64,000 nt of DNA, taken from Spongiivirga sp046524175 (GTDB taxonomy: Bacteria; Bacteroidota; Bacteroidia; Flavobacteriales; Flavobacteriaceae). This document shows positions 53,650 through 62,957 of the stretch, in pieces (the stretch's first letter is position 1; each line of letters begins with the position of its first letter). Position numbers and translations under genes: made by a program. Under the pieces are notes generated by a model, which was not told where the DNA came from, searched no databases, and worked only from the letters and a program-made list of their open reading frames with translations. The DNA is taken from NCBI RefSeq assembly GCF_046524175.1, contig NZ_JBEFZF010000005.1, positions 186,001 to 250,000 of the forward strand, read 5' to 3'.

Positions 53650-54312
53650 ATGCGAGGCACTAAAAAAATAGATTGGCTAAATCACTTTCTCGAATTTATT
53701 GTGGTTGTAATAGGTATTTTACTTGCATTTCAGCTTAATAAATGTAGTGAAAACAAACAAGAGCAGAAGTTAGTAAACAATCACATAAAAGATCTTGTTG
53801 ATGAAACTTCATTCAACATAAAAATGCTTTCAGGATCAATAAAAAATTCTAAAGATATTATTTCTCTTATAGATTCTACTTTATACTATATTGACAGCAC
53901 AACATTTGATTTATCGCATGCGCATACAAAAACAATGAAGCTTTTACGAACAGACTTTATTTATTTAAAAAAGAACGCTTATAATAACCTGGTAGAGACA
54001 GGAGATGTGCGTTTCATTGAAAATCAAACGTTACAAAAAGATATTATTGCGCTTTATGAATACTATTCTTGGCTAGAAAGCATCGATCGAATGACTAATG
54101 AAGAATATCTAAATAACTACATGCCCTATGCAACAAAGAACTTTGATATGGTAAACTATACTCCTCAGGATCGAACCGTATATACCAATAAGGTTTTTAA
54201 AAACTATCTTTCAGTTTATAAATATTCTATGAAATATAGATTATCGAAACAAGAACAATTTCTTGGATACATGAATGAATTCCTAAAATCCTACAGCATC
54301 TCTGATCAATGA
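53650..54312 (+). CDS. DUF6090-like membrane protein
   Basis: A 220-residue protein with one N-terminal helix (NHFLEFIVVVIGILLAFQLN) followed by a helical periplasmic part with conserved YLKKNAYNNLVETGDVRFIENQTLQ. This build (short start, helix with IGILLAF, then helical body) is typical of a Bacteroidota family of unknown function that I take to be DUF6090. Its last codons overlap the next gene by 4 nt (ATGA). Confidence 0.7.
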   Translation: MRGTKKIDWLNHFLEFIVVVIGILLAFQLNKCSENKQEQKLVNNHIKDLVDETSFNIKMLSGSIKNSKDIISLIDSTLYYIDSTTFDLSHAHTKTMKLLRTDFIYLKKNAYNNLVETGDVRFIENQTLQKDIIALYEYYSWLESIDRMTNEEYLNNYMPYATKNFDMVNYTPQDRTVYTNKVFKNYLSVYKYSMKYRLSKQEQFLGYMNEFLKSYSISDQ

Positions 54313-54623
54313 TTATTTACAACGTTACCATAAATATTGAAGAAAGCGTTCATAACGAATGGATGGATTGGATGAAAAATGAACATATCCCGGATATGTT
54401 AGCTACCGGTAAATTCAGCAGCGCTAAAATGTGCAAAGTACTGGTCGAAGAAGAAATGGGAGGCATCACCTACTCAGTTCAATACACAACACAAAACAAG
54501 AAAATACTGCAGGCATATTACGATGAAGATGCACCAAGGCTAAGGGAAGAAGGAATGAAACGTTTTGCTGGAAAATTTGTAGCATTTAGAACAGAATTAG
54601 AAATTATAAGTGAGCATAAATGA
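54309..54623 (+). CDS. DUF4286 family protein
   Basis: A 104-residue soluble protein beginning MIIYNVTINIEESVHNEWMDWMKNEHIPDML, a dimeric ferredoxin-like (ABM-like) fold pattern of the DUF4286 family. A DUF4286 gene just upstream of rsmA is a frequent arrangement in Flavobacteria. No catalytic residues are evident. It overlaps the preceding gene by 4 nt. Confidence 0.85.
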   Translation: MIIYNVTINIEESVHNEWMDWMKNEHIPDMLATGKFSSAKMCKVLVEEEMGGITYSVQYTTQNKKILQAYYDEDAPRLREEGMKRFAGKFVAFRTELEIISEHK

Positions 54624-54627
54624 ATAG

Positions 54628-55047
54628 ATGGACATCACTTTTAAAGCCATATTGAGTTATCGTATTAAAATTGCTGGGGTTATTTTACTAACGGCCGTCG
54701 GCTTTTTTTTCATTAACTTAGGTATTGCTTCATTAAATTTTATATTTCAACCTCAAATCATCATTTTATTAAACATTATTGCAACTGTTTCAGGAGTAAT
54801 AACTGTTTTTTATTTGTTCAACAAAAAAATTCCTACCATTCAACTTAGCGAAAAAAGTATTTCTATAAATAACGTACACCGAAATTTCGGTGAAATCAAG
54901 AGTTTTTCACCCTCAAAAGGAGGTAGCGAACCTTTTTTAATACTTAACAACGGGAAAAGAATAGATCTAGAACTATCTTGGTTTTCCAAAGAAGACAAAA
55001 CTATTATTGCAGAATACTTGGATGCCATAATCAACAATAAAAAATAG
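54628..55047 (+). CDS. Small protein with two membrane helices and a PH-like tail
   Basis: A 139-residue protein. Two hydrophobic helices (IKIAGVILLTAVGFFFINLG and IIILLNIIATVSGVITVFYLF) are followed by a beta-rich C-terminal part (IQLSEKSISINNVHRNFGEI, LILNNGKRIDLELSW) like the bacterial PH-like domain of membrane-anchored YdbT-type proteins. Function unknown. It lies between the DUF4286 gene and rsmA, all on the plus strand and closely spaced. Confidence 0.6.
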   Translation: MDITFKAILSYRIKIAGVILLTAVGFFFINLGIASLNFIFQPQIIILLNIIATVSGVITVFYLFNKKIPTIQLSEKSISINNVHRNFGEIKSFSPSKGGSEPFLILNNGKRIDLELSWFSKEDKTIIAEYLDAIINNKK

Positions 55048-55059
55048 TACTATAGTACA

Positions 55060-55893
55060 TTGAAAAAAAATAATATTACAAATATCAACGATAAGGTCAG
55101 GGCAAAAAAACACTTAGGTCAGCATTTTCTAAAAGATGAAAATATCGCTAAAAAAATAGCTGATACCTTAACCCTAAATGGCTATGAAAATGTATTAGAA
55201 ATTGGCCCTGGAATGGGGGTACTCACCAAATATCTTCTTCACAAAAACTTGTATTTGGTAGCAATGGACTTAGATAGCGATTCTATAGTCTATTTAAACC
55301 ATACCTTTCCTTTGCAGCATCCAAAACTTATAAAAGGCACCGATAATTTTAAGGTCATAGAAGCTGATTTTCTCAAGCAAAATTTACAAGAATTGTTTGG
55401 TGAAGAGCAATTTGCCATCACTGGTAACTTCCCCTATAATATCTCTTCACAAATTGTGTTTAAAATGCTGGAAAACAGGCATCAGATTCTAGAGTTTACA
55501 GGCATGTTTCAAAAGGAAGTTGCCAGACGTATATGTGAAAAGGAAGGGAGTAAAACGTATGGCATTCTCTCTGTTTTAGTACAAGCATTTTATAATGCTG
55601 AATACTTATTTACGGTGCATCCGCAGGTGTTCGATCCTCCTCCAAAAGTGCAATCAGGTGTATTACGACTTACAAGAAAAACCGCCTTTTACCTTCCCTG
55701 CGATGAAAAGCTTTTTTTTAGGGTCGTAAAAGCCGCATTTCAACAACGTAGAAAAACGCTACGTAACAGTTTAAAAACACTTAATCTACCTGATAATTTA
55801 AGAGAAGACACTATATTTGGACTTCGACCAGAACAGCTTTCTGTGGAAGACTTTATTTCTCTAGCTGTTCGCATCGATGAAGCGTTAAATTAG
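55060..55893 (+). CDS. rsmA: 16S rRNA (adenine1518/1519-N6) dimethyltransferase
   Basis: Dimethylates two adjacent adenines in the 3' hairpin of 16S rRNA during 30S assembly. The 277-residue protein has the SAM-binding motif EIGPGMGVLT, the NFPYNISSQI motif (NLPY-type catalytic loop) and GQHFLKDENIA in the N-terminal extension. The start is a TTG at 55060; no ATG is available before the conserved AKKHLGQHFL, so the TTG start is well supported. Ribosomal or Mg-transport neighbours (DUF4286 upstream, mgtE downstream) match the usual arrangement. Confidence 0.95.
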   Translation: MKKNNITNINDKVRAKKHLGQHFLKDENIAKKIADTLTLNGYENVLEIGPGMGVLTKYLLHKNLYLVAMDLDSDSIVYLNHTFPLQHPKLIKGTDNFKVIEADFLKQNLQELFGEEQFAITGNFPYNISSQIVFKMLENRHQILEFTGMFQKEVARRICEKEGSKTYGILSVLVQAFYNAEYLFTVHPQVFDPPPKVQSGVLRLTRKTAFYLPCDEKLFFRVVKAAFQQRRKTLRNSLKTLNLPDNLREDTIFGLRPEQLSVEDFISLAVRIDEALN

Positions 55894-55898
55894 TCTAC

Positions 55899-57272
55899 TT
55901 GTCAGAAGAAGAAAAAGAATACATCCAGTTTAAAATTACCGACGCGTTATTAGAACAGGTAAACACCGTTGTTGAAGCAAACAACGACAAGGAAGCTTTT
56001 GCCTTTTTTAACGAGTACCATCATGCTGATATTGCTGAAATTCTTGACAATCTCTCATTAGAACAATCAACTTACATCATTAAACTTCTAGACAGCGAAA
56101 AAACATCTGATGTATTAATGGAGTTGGATGAGGATGATCGAGAACGCATCTTAAAGAATCTATCCGCCAAAGAAATTGCCGAAGAGGTTGAAGAACTTGA
56201 TACCGATGATGCGGCCGATATGATCGCAGAGCTTCCTGAAGAACGCCAGGAAAATGTAATCGCTCAAATAGAAGATGAAGAACATGCCGCTGAAATTAAG
56301 GAGTTACTAACCTATGACGAGGATACCGCGGGCGGCCTTATGGCCAAAGAGCTTATTAAAGTAAATGAGAATTGGACCGTCACAAAATGCGTAAAAGAAA
56401 TGCGTGAGCAAGCTGCAGAAGTTACGCGCGTACATTCTATTTATGTGGTTGATGATGAAAACATTTTAAAGGGCCGCTTATCATTAAAGGATCTTTTGAT
56501 GGCACCTACTCGCGGTAAGATTAAAGATGTCTACATACCAAAGGTTGATTATGTATATGTTGATGAAGATGATGAAGAAGTAGCAAAGATTATGCAAAAA
56601 TATGACCTCGAAGCTATACCCGTAGTAGATGCTGAAAAACAACTTTTAGGTCGCATTACTATTGATGATATTGTAGATGTTATTAAAGAAGAAGCTGAAA
56701 AAGACTATCAATTAGCTGCTGGTATTACCCAAGAAGTAGAAGCCGATGATAGTATTTTTCAACTGACCAAAGCTCGATTGCCTTGGTTGGTTTTAGGGCT
56801 GTTTGGAGGTCTTGGTAGCGTGTTTATTATGGGCGGCTATGAAGAAGCCCTTTCTAAGTATAAAGAATTGTTCTTTTTCACCCCACTTATTGCCGCGATG
56901 GCAGGAAATGTAGGAGTACAGTCAAGTGCAATTATCGTTCAAGGTCTTGCAAACAATGTAGTAAAAGGTAGTTTGTTAAGTAGGCTATTAAAAGAGGTTG
57001 GTCTAAGTTTAATTAATGGTGTTGCTTTAGGAGGGCTTGTTATTGTTTTCGGGTTCATTATGCAATATCCATCTGCCTTTACCTTTACTATTGCCATTTC
57101 AATGTTATGCGTTATCATTATTGCAGCATTGATTGGTACTTTTGTTCCTATTATCCTGGACAAAAGAGGTATTGATCCCGCAATTGCTACCGGACCGTTT
57201 ATTACCACCAGTAATGATATTTTTGGCATTTTCTTGTTCTTTTACATCGCCAAATTAATATTAGGGTTTTAA
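55899..57272 (+). CDS. mgtE: Magnesium transporter MgtE
   Basis: Gated Mg2+ channel/transporter. The 457-residue protein has the superhelical N domain (about 1-135, HHADIAEILDNLSLEQ), a tandem CBS pair (about 140-260) and a five-helix membrane domain (about 285-457). The conserved TSNDIFGIFLFFYIAKLIL segment and the PFITT pore region are present. The start is read as TTG at 55899 with SEEEKEYIQFKITDALL following; the next ATG lies inside the N domain, which supports TTG. It begins 5 nt after the rsmA stop. Confidence 0.93.
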   Translation: MSEEEKEYIQFKITDALLEQVNTVVEANNDKEAFAFFNEYHHADIAEILDNLSLEQSTYIIKLLDSEKTSDVLMELDEDDRERILKNLSAKEIAEEVEELDTDDAADMIAELPEERQENVIAQIEDEEHAAEIKELLTYDEDTAGGLMAKELIKVNENWTVTKCVKEMREQAAEVTRVHSIYVVDDENILKGRLSLKDLLMAPTRGKIKDVYIPKVDYVYVDEDDEEVAKIMQKYDLEAIPVVDAEKQLLGRITIDDIVDVIKEEAEKDYQLAAGITQEVEADDSIFQLTKARLPWLVLGLFGGLGSVFIMGGYEEALSKYKELFFFTPLIAAMAGNVGVQSSAIIVQGLANNVVKGSLLSRLLKEVGLSLINGVALGGLVIVFGFIMQYPSAFTFTIAISMLCVIIIAALIGTFVPIILDKRGIDPAIATGPFITTSNDIFGIFLFFYIAKLILGF

Positions 57273-57367
57273 CTTAGGTAATTACGCTCTTCTTCCCGTT
57301 ACCCATTGCCTATTGCCTTTAGACTGACCAAAAATCCGTAATTTTAAGTCAACTCATTATTTTAAAA

Positions 57368-57733
57368 ATGAAATCAATCAATATTCAAAAAAAGCACGCC
57401 GAATTTTCCACACAATGGCACCCTCATCAAATAGCAACGGTAGATGATATGCAAGTACTTCTCGCAAAAATTCAAGGCGAATTTGTTTGGCATGCTCATG
57501 AGCATGAAGACGAATTATTTCAAGTAGTAAAAGGCACTTTATACATGCAATTTCGCGATCGTACAGAGATTGTTAATGAAGGAGAATTGATTGTGGTTCC
57601 GAAAGGAGTAGAACATAACCCTAAAACAGCCGAGGGTGAAGAAGTACATTTGTTATTATTTGAAAAACAATCAACTGCCCATACAGGAGACGTGCAGCAT
57701 GAAATGACCAAAACATCCTATCCCAAGATATAA
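57368..57733 (+). CDS. Cupin domain protein
   Basis: A 121-residue single-domain beta-barrel. It has the metal-binding pattern VWHAHEHEDELFQVVKG (His-X-His with Glu) and the second motif GVEHNPKTAEGEEVHLLLF. It starts near the end of a plus-strand run and is followed after 4 nt by the Tat-exported oxidoreductase, so the two may be co-transcribed. Sugar or small-molecule binding is usual; the substrate is unknown. Confidence 0.88.
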   Translation: MKSINIQKKHAEFSTQWHPHQIATVDDMQVLLAKIQGEFVWHAHEHEDELFQVVKGTLYMQFRDRTEIVNEGELIVVPKGVEHNPKTAEGEEVHLLLFEKQSTAHTGDVQHEMTKTSYPKI

Positions 57734-57737
57734 GGTT

Positions 57738-58823
57738 ATGGTTAGCGACAGAAGGGACTTCATCAAAAAAACCAGCCTGGCCTTAGCCGCAAGCGCAGTT
57801 CCTTTTAGCAATATATATGCTCTAAAGTCAAAAGAAACCCTAGGTGTGGCTTTGGTAGGTCTTGGCTATTATAGTACCGATGTGCTTGCACCTGCCCTTA
57901 GATTGACAAAACACTGCAAATTGGCTGGTATTGTTACCGGAAGTCCTCATAAAATACCCAAGTGGCAAAAGCAATATGGTATTAAAGACAAAAATGTCTA
58001 CAACTACCAAAATATGCATCAAATAGCCAATAATCCTGAAATTGATGTTATTTACATAGTACTGCCAACGGGCTTACATGCCGAATACGCAATTAAAGCA
58101 GCTAATACAGGAAAACATGTTTGGTGCGAAAAACCAATGGCTAGAACTGCACAAGAATGCCAAGCCATTATCGATGCCTGCACTAAAAACAAAGTAAAAC
58201 TGTCTATTGGTTACCGAATGCAGCATGAACCAAATACTCAAAAAATCATGCACTGGGCCAAAATAAAACCTTTTGGTGATATCACTTCAGTAAATGCGAA
58301 AGCTGGTTATTACGACCCCCGAACCAATCATTGGAAATTAAAAAAAGAAATGGGTGGTGGCGCGTTATACGATATGGGTGTTTACCCGATTAATGCACTT
58401 CGATACAGTACAGGTGAAGAACCCACTAAGGTTTTACACGCAAAGCATAGCACTAAACGCCCTAAACTGTTTACGCAGGTTGATGAGACTACCTATTTTA
58501 AATTGCAGTTTCCATCTGGCGCAGTGGGTCGAGGTGAAACTAGTTTTGGTAAGTCGATGAATCAATTGATTGTTGATACCAAAAATGGCTGGTATAAATT
58601 AAGCCCATTTCAATCTTATAGTGGTGTACAAGGAATTACCTCTACCGGCGAAAAATTACTCCCTTTCAACGGAAACCAACAAGCTACTCAAATGGATAAT
58701 GACTCTCTTTCTATTCTAAATAATACCGATGTTCTGGTTCCCGGTGAAGAAGGTCTTAAAGATATTATTTTGGTAGAAGCCATTTATGAAGCCGCCCGAA
58801 CGGGAAAAGAGGTGAAGCTCTAA
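57738..58823 (+). CDS. Tat-exported Gfo/Idh/MocA oxidoreductase
   Basis: A 361-residue dinucleotide-dependent oxidoreductase. The N terminus VSDRRDFIKKTSLALAASA is a twin-arginine signal (RRDFIK), so a folded protein with bound cofactor is exported, as for glucose-fructose oxidoreductase. Conserved features are VALVGLGYYSTDVL (Rossmann), CEKPMARTAQEC (EKP motif) and GGGALYDMGVYPINALRY. It is likely periplasmic. The substrate may be a sugar; the upstream cupin may be a partner. Confidence 0.9.
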   Translation: MVSDRRDFIKKTSLALAASAVPFSNIYALKSKETLGVALVGLGYYSTDVLAPALRLTKHCKLAGIVTGSPHKIPKWQKQYGIKDKNVYNYQNMHQIANNPEIDVIYIVLPTGLHAEYAIKAANTGKHVWCEKPMARTAQECQAIIDACTKNKVKLSIGYRMQHEPNTQKIMHWAKIKPFGDITSVNAKAGYYDPRTNHWKLKKEMGGGALYDMGVYPINALRYSTGEEPTKVLHAKHSTKRPKLFTQVDETTYFKLQFPSGAVGRGETSFGKSMNQLIVDTKNGWYKLSPFQSYSGVQGITSTGEKLLPFNGNQQATQMDNDSLSILNNTDVLVPGEEGLKDIILVEAIYEAARTGKEVKL

Positions 58824-58906
58824 ATACTCCAAATTAGCTTTAATTGTAAAAGTGTAACCCGGCAAAGTTAACGGTCGTCTTACCTGAAAAGTATACTTTT
58901 TCAATT

Positions 58907-60343
58907 ATGGCGAATACTCTTCAGTTTATAACAATAGCTCTTTTTCTTTGTATTAGTACTTTGAAAATTCAAGCTCAGGAAAATTATCCCTTCGTAGTTA
59001 AAAAAATTGACACTTACTTAAATGAAGGTGTTGCAAACGGGTTTAATGGAGCAGTGCTTATCGAAAGAAATGGAAAGGTAATTTTAAATAAAGGCTATGG
59101 CAGGGCCAATAAAGCCAAAAATATTTCAAATTCGCCAAACACCATATTCGATATAGGATCGAATACAAAACAATTTACTGGTGCTGCAATATTGAAACTT
59201 GCCCAGCAGAATAAATTAAAACTCACGGATTCTTTACATAATTTCTTTGATAATCTGCCAGTTGACAAGAAAAATATCACGATTCACCAACTGCTAACCC
59301 ACACAAGTGGATTTCAAGAATCTTTAGATAGTGATTTTAAACTGATTTCAACCAACGATTTTTTTAACAATGTTTTCAATAGTAAGTTATTTCAACAACC
59401 TGGGGCTAAATTCAATTATTCAAACATAGGATATAGCATCTTAGCTAGAATTATTGAACTCACTTCGACAATGGATTATGAAAATTTCTTACAACAGTTT
59501 TTATTTAAACCTTCAGGAATGACCCAAACAGGTTATCTGTTGCCAAAATGGAATATTCAGAATCTTGCTAACGGTTACAATAGAAATATTCTGGATCAAG
59601 GATCAACGATAGATCGATATATTGAAGATGGACAGGTGAGTTGGAATTTGAAGGGCAATGGAGGAATTAATTCGACTTCAAATGATCTTCTTTTATGGAA
59701 GAAAGCAATAAATTCTAACAAAATACTTCCAAAAAACCTCTTACAAAAATGGATTCAACCATACACTCGTGAAATCAACCACTACTATGGTTATGGCTGG
59801 GGTATTTATAACACTAATGACAAAGTAATTTACCACAATGGTGGAAACGGAGCTTTCACCCATACCATCATTTGGAATATGACACAGGATTATTTTATTA
59901 TTTACGCAAGTAATTCAAGTAGCCCGAAAATAGAAAACGTTGCTTACGAAATAGAAAAGACCGTTAAAAATGGATCTTATCTACCCAAAGAAATTAAAAA
60001 AAACCCATACCTTTTTGTAATGAGTTTTATAGAGAAACATAAAACTAACGATTCGGATAAACTACTGAGGTTAATAAAAGGGGAATATCGGGCTGATTTT
60101 AAAAGTTCTGAAGTACTGAACAGATTGGGATATATGACAATGAGATCTGAAAAAAATTCACATTGGTCCATTGAATTATTCAAGCTAAATGCCCTACTAT
60201 TCGAAAATGATGCAAATGTTTGGGATTCTCTTGGAGACGGCTATATAGCTAAAGGAAATAAGGAAGAAGCTATTAAAAGCTTTGAAAAAGCCATAGAGCT
60301 GGGTAGCGATGAGACGTTAAAAAAACTAAGGAATAACGATTAA
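58907..60343 (+). CDS. Beta-lactamase-family serine hydrolase with TPR tail
   Basis: A 478-residue exported hydrolase (signal peptide to about residue 24, IQAQE). It carries the class C/DD-peptidase motifs SNTK (Ser85, Lys88), YSN (Tyr171, Asn173) and HNGG near residue 306, so the triad is intact. The C-terminal about 80 residues contain a TPR-like repeat (WDSLGDGYIAKGNKEEAIKSFEKAIELG). Activity could be on peptidoglycan stem peptides, D-amino-acid substrates or esters, not necessarily beta-lactams. It stands alone. Confidence 0.9.
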   Translation: MANTLQFITIALFLCISTLKIQAQENYPFVVKKIDTYLNEGVANGFNGAVLIERNGKVILNKGYGRANKAKNISNSPNTIFDIGSNTKQFTGAAILKLAQQNKLKLTDSLHNFFDNLPVDKKNITIHQLLTHTSGFQESLDSDFKLISTNDFFNNVFNSKLFQQPGAKFNYSNIGYSILARIIELTSTMDYENFLQQFLFKPSGMTQTGYLLPKWNIQNLANGYNRNILDQGSTIDRYIEDGQVSWNLKGNGGINSTSNDLLLWKKAINSNKILPKNLLQKWIQPYTREINHYYGYGWGIYNTNDKVIYHNGGNGAFTHTIIWNMTQDYFIIYASNSSSPKIENVAYEIEKTVKNGSYLPKEIKKNPYLFVMSFIEKHKTNDSDKLLRLIKGEYRADFKSSEVLNRLGYMTMRSEKNSHWSIELFKLNALLFENDANVWDSLGDGYIAKGNKEEAIKSFEKAIELGSDETLKKLRNND

Positions 60344-60548
60344 CAATCAACCAGAATACATGACAATACTTACTGCGGATTTTCTATAAAATAAGACTGC
60401 AATGAAGGGCACTACAAGAAAGCAGTTAGGCCTTATCTGAAAATCTTTTTATAAAACAATAGATTCAAACAACACATTCGTAGATTTGGAAAAGTAATGC
60501 CGCCTAAATCACCTCAACTTTGTACTGTAATCAAAAAGCAATATAATT

Positions 60549-61304
60549 ATGAGTACAAAAACAGCAATTATAACAGGAGGAAGCAGGGGATTAGGACGTG
60601 ATATGGCAATTAACCTTGCAAAAAATGGAATTAATGTCATCTTTTCTTTTCACAGCAATCAAGAAAAAGCAAACGAAGTAATTTCGGAGATCGAATCTCT
60701 TGGACAAAAGGCAAAAGCATTTCCTTTTGATGCCAATAACTTTAAAAGCGGACAGGAGTTCATTAAACAGGTAACTGAGCATTTGGAAAAAGAAAATGGG
60801 ACCAAAAACTTTGATTTTCTTATTAATAATGCAGGAACAGGCACTTTTAACTTAGTCGCAGATACTACCGAGGTTCAATTTGATGAAATGATGAATGTGC
60901 ACCTAAAAAGTGTTTACTTTTTCACTCAAGCTGCACTTCCTTATCTAAAAGAAGGTGGCCGGATTATTAATATTTCAAGCGGACTAGCTCGGTTTAGTTT
61001 ACCCGGAATGTCAGCCTATGCCGTAATGAAGGGAGCTATTGAAGTTTTTACACGTTATTTAGCAAAAGAATTGGGTCCGCGAAAAATCACTGCCAACGTA
61101 GTTGCACCCGGAGCCATTGCCACCGATTTTGCCGGCGGAAGTAACCGAGACGAGGAAAAAGGAAAAATGATTTCAAACATAACCGCACTTGGGCGTGTAG
61201 GCGAAGCCGAAGATGTAGGTGGTGTAGTCGCTTTTTTATGTTCAGAAAAAGCCGGTTGGGTCAACGGTCAACGTATTGAAGTTTCAGGCGGGATGCTTGT
61301 TTAA
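60549..61304 (+). CDS. Short-chain dehydrogenase/reductase
   Basis: A 251-residue classical SDR. It shows TGGSRGLGRD (NAD(P) binding), INNAGTG, IINISSGLA and the catalytic YAVMK (Tyr/Lys). FabG-like, NADPH preferred by the SR in the glycine motif; the substrate is unknown. It is followed by a terminator and then an AraC-type regulator gene, which probably controls it. Confidence 0.9.
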   Translation: MSTKTAIITGGSRGLGRDMAINLAKNGINVIFSFHSNQEKANEVISEIESLGQKAKAFPFDANNFKSGQEFIKQVTEHLEKENGTKNFDFLINNAGTGTFNLVADTTEVQFDEMMNVHLKSVYFFTQAALPYLKEGGRIINISSGLARFSLPGMSAYAVMKGAIEVFTRYLAKELGPRKITANVVAPGAIATDFAGGSNRDEEKGKMISNITALGRVGEAEDVGGVVAFLCSEKAGWVNGQRIEVSGGMLV

Positions 61305-61317
61305 TTAAAGTAATAAT

Positions 61318-61352
61318 GAGCCCTGCCCTTGTGTAGGGCTCGATCTATTTTT
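61318..61352 (+). terminator. Intrinsic terminator after the SDR gene
   Basis: GAGCCCT (61318-61324) pairs with AGGGCTC (61335-61341), followed by ATCTATTTTT. A 7-bp stem, moderate strength. Confidence 0.55.
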
Positions 61353-61353
61353 G
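61346..61353 (+). promoter_or_regulatory. -7 box of the AraC-type gene
   Basis: TATTTTTG matches TAnnTTTG 15 nt before the ATG; the only upstream TTG is too close (14-nt spacer), so the promoter is uncertain. Confidence 0.3.
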
Positions 61354-61368
61354 TAATTTGAAACTGCT

Positions 61369-62274
61369 ATGAAACATTTCAAAAAAATAAGTGACTATCA
61401 TAAATTTGCAAGCCTCTCTGCTCCCGAGCACCCGCTAATAAGTCTGGTGCCATATAATCAGGTAAACTACCCAAAAGATATTGGTGGTGTTAAATGGCGA
61501 CAAGATTACTACACCATTGGTCTTAAACGCAATGTAGCTTATAAGTTTTTTTATGGGCAGCAAGAATACGATTTTGATGACGGACTAATGACTTTCATTG
61601 CGCCAAATCAGGTAATGAGTTTAGGAGACAATCCTAATATAAATAAAAAGCCATCAGGCTGGTTATTACTTATTCATCCAGATTTTTTGTGGAATACTGA
61701 CTTAGCAAAAACCATAAAGCGATATGAATATTTCGGCTATTCTATCAACGAAGCCCTCTTTATGTCTCAAAAGGAGGAAGGAATGATGGTCGATATTCTT
61801 AAAAATATTCAGCGTGAGTATCAATCGAATATCGATAAGTTTAGCCAAAACATTATTATATCTCAACTTACTTTATTATTGAATTATGCTGAACGCTTTT
61901 ATGAGCGTCAATTTATTACAAGACAGATATCAAATCATCAGGTATTAAATGAGTTAGAAAAAGTACTAGTAGATTATTTTAAAGATGAAAATATCATTGA
62001 TAAAGGATTGCCCACGGTACAATGGGTAGCAAACCATCTTAATCTTTCTCCTAATTATTTAAGCAGTTTACTTAAATCGCTAACCGGTCAAAGTACCCAA
62101 CAACACATTCATAACAAATTAATTGATAAAGCTAAGGAGCAGTTGTCAACTACGCCTCTTTCTGTTGGAGAAATTGCCTATAGCTTAGGTTTCGAACAGC
62201 CGGCTTCATTCAGTAAGTTTTTTAAAAAGAAAACCGAAATGTCTCCCATTGCCTTTAGAAAGGCTTTTAATTGA
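61369..62274 (+). CDS. AraC-family transcriptional regulator
   Basis: A 301-residue DNA-binding protein. A N-terminal cupin-like sensing domain (about 1-170) is followed by a C-terminal double helix-turn-helix (about 190-301) with VQWVANHLNLSPNYLSSLLKSLTGQS and SVGEIAYSLGFEQPASFSKFFKKKTEMSP, the standard AraC pattern. It lies directly downstream of the SDR gene on the same strand but has its own putative promoter, suggesting it regulates the SDR gene. No ligand can be named. Confidence 0.93.
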   Translation: MKHFKKISDYHKFASLSAPEHPLISLVPYNQVNYPKDIGGVKWRQDYYTIGLKRNVAYKFFYGQQEYDFDDGLMTFIAPNQVMSLGDNPNINKKPSGWLLLIHPDFLWNTDLAKTIKRYEYFGYSINEALFMSQKEEGMMVDILKNIQREYQSNIDKFSQNIIISQLTLLLNYAERFYERQFITRQISNHQVLNELEKVLVDYFKDENIIDKGLPTVQWVANHLNLSPNYLSSLLKSLTGQSTQQHIHNKLIDKAKEQLSTTPLSVGEIAYSLGFEQPASFSKFFKKKTEMSPIAFRKAFN

Positions 62275-62366
62275 ATGCGCAGTTCGCATTTCATGATTCA
62301 AAAGTCAGGGTTAAACTGTAACAAATTTTGCTCATTGAGCACTAATCGTGTGTAATACCATACGTT

Positions 62367-62834
62367 ATGACTATAGAAAAAGCCATTGAAACTTTTGACA
62401 ACTTAAAAAACAATACTTCCAGAAAAGTGGAGATTAAGATATTTCGAGACTTTCAGACTATTCTATCAAATTTATTAGAACGCAATTTAACGAATAAGCA
62501 ACTTGAAAAAGTGGAGTCACAATTAGAAAAAATAGACTTCTCTCCTCACAAAAAGAGTACAGCCAGACATTTTTCAATACAGCTAAGCAATTTTAAAACC
62601 TTTCTAAAGTCGGAGTTATCTTTAATCACGAAAGGATATTATGTAGGCATTGGTTTAGCAATTGGCATGTCCCTAGGGATGAGTATAGGTATTGGTTTTA
62701 TGTCACTTATTGGCATTTCGCTAAGTATGATCGGTGGTATGATCGTCGGTATGATAATAGGTATGGCTATTGGTCAAACGATGGATAAAAAAGCTGAGGA
62801 TGAGAATCGGGTTTTAGATATCCAGTCTTACTAA
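62367..62834 (+). CDS. Glycine-rich membrane protein of unknown function
   Basis: A 155-residue protein: a helical, charged N-terminal half (about 1-85) and a C-terminal half built of glycine-methionine-isoleucine repeats (GIGLAIGMSLGMSIG, GMIVGMIIGMAIG) forming one or two glycine-zipper helices. Such segments insert in membranes or oligomerise. It has no recognised family. It stands alone between the AraC gene and the dnaE-type gene. Confidence 0.6.
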   Translation: MTIEKAIETFDNLKNNTSRKVEIKIFRDFQTILSNLLERNLTNKQLEKVESQLEKIDFSPHKKSTARHFSIQLSNFKTFLKSELSLITKGYYVGIGLAIGMSLGMSIGIGFMSLIGISLSMIGGMIVGMIIGMAIGQTMDKKAEDENRVLDIQSY

Positions 62835-62915
62835 AAACATCCTATATTTGTAATAATCCTTCGCGCATTCTTTCCCCAGTAGGATACAAACACTGTTTTA
62901 TTTGTTAAACAAGTG

Positions 62916-62943
62916 TCTATATCATTTATAAAAATGATATAGA
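62916..62943. promoter_or_regulatory. Perfect inverted repeat upstream of the dnaE-type gene
   Basis: TCTATATCATTT (62916-62927) and AAATGATATAGA (62932-62943) are exact reverse complements around a 4-nt loop. It lies 14 nt before the ATG at 62958, in the position of an operator. No T-run follows, so it is not a terminator. Confidence 0.6.
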
Positions 62944-62957
62944 TAAGTATTTATACT

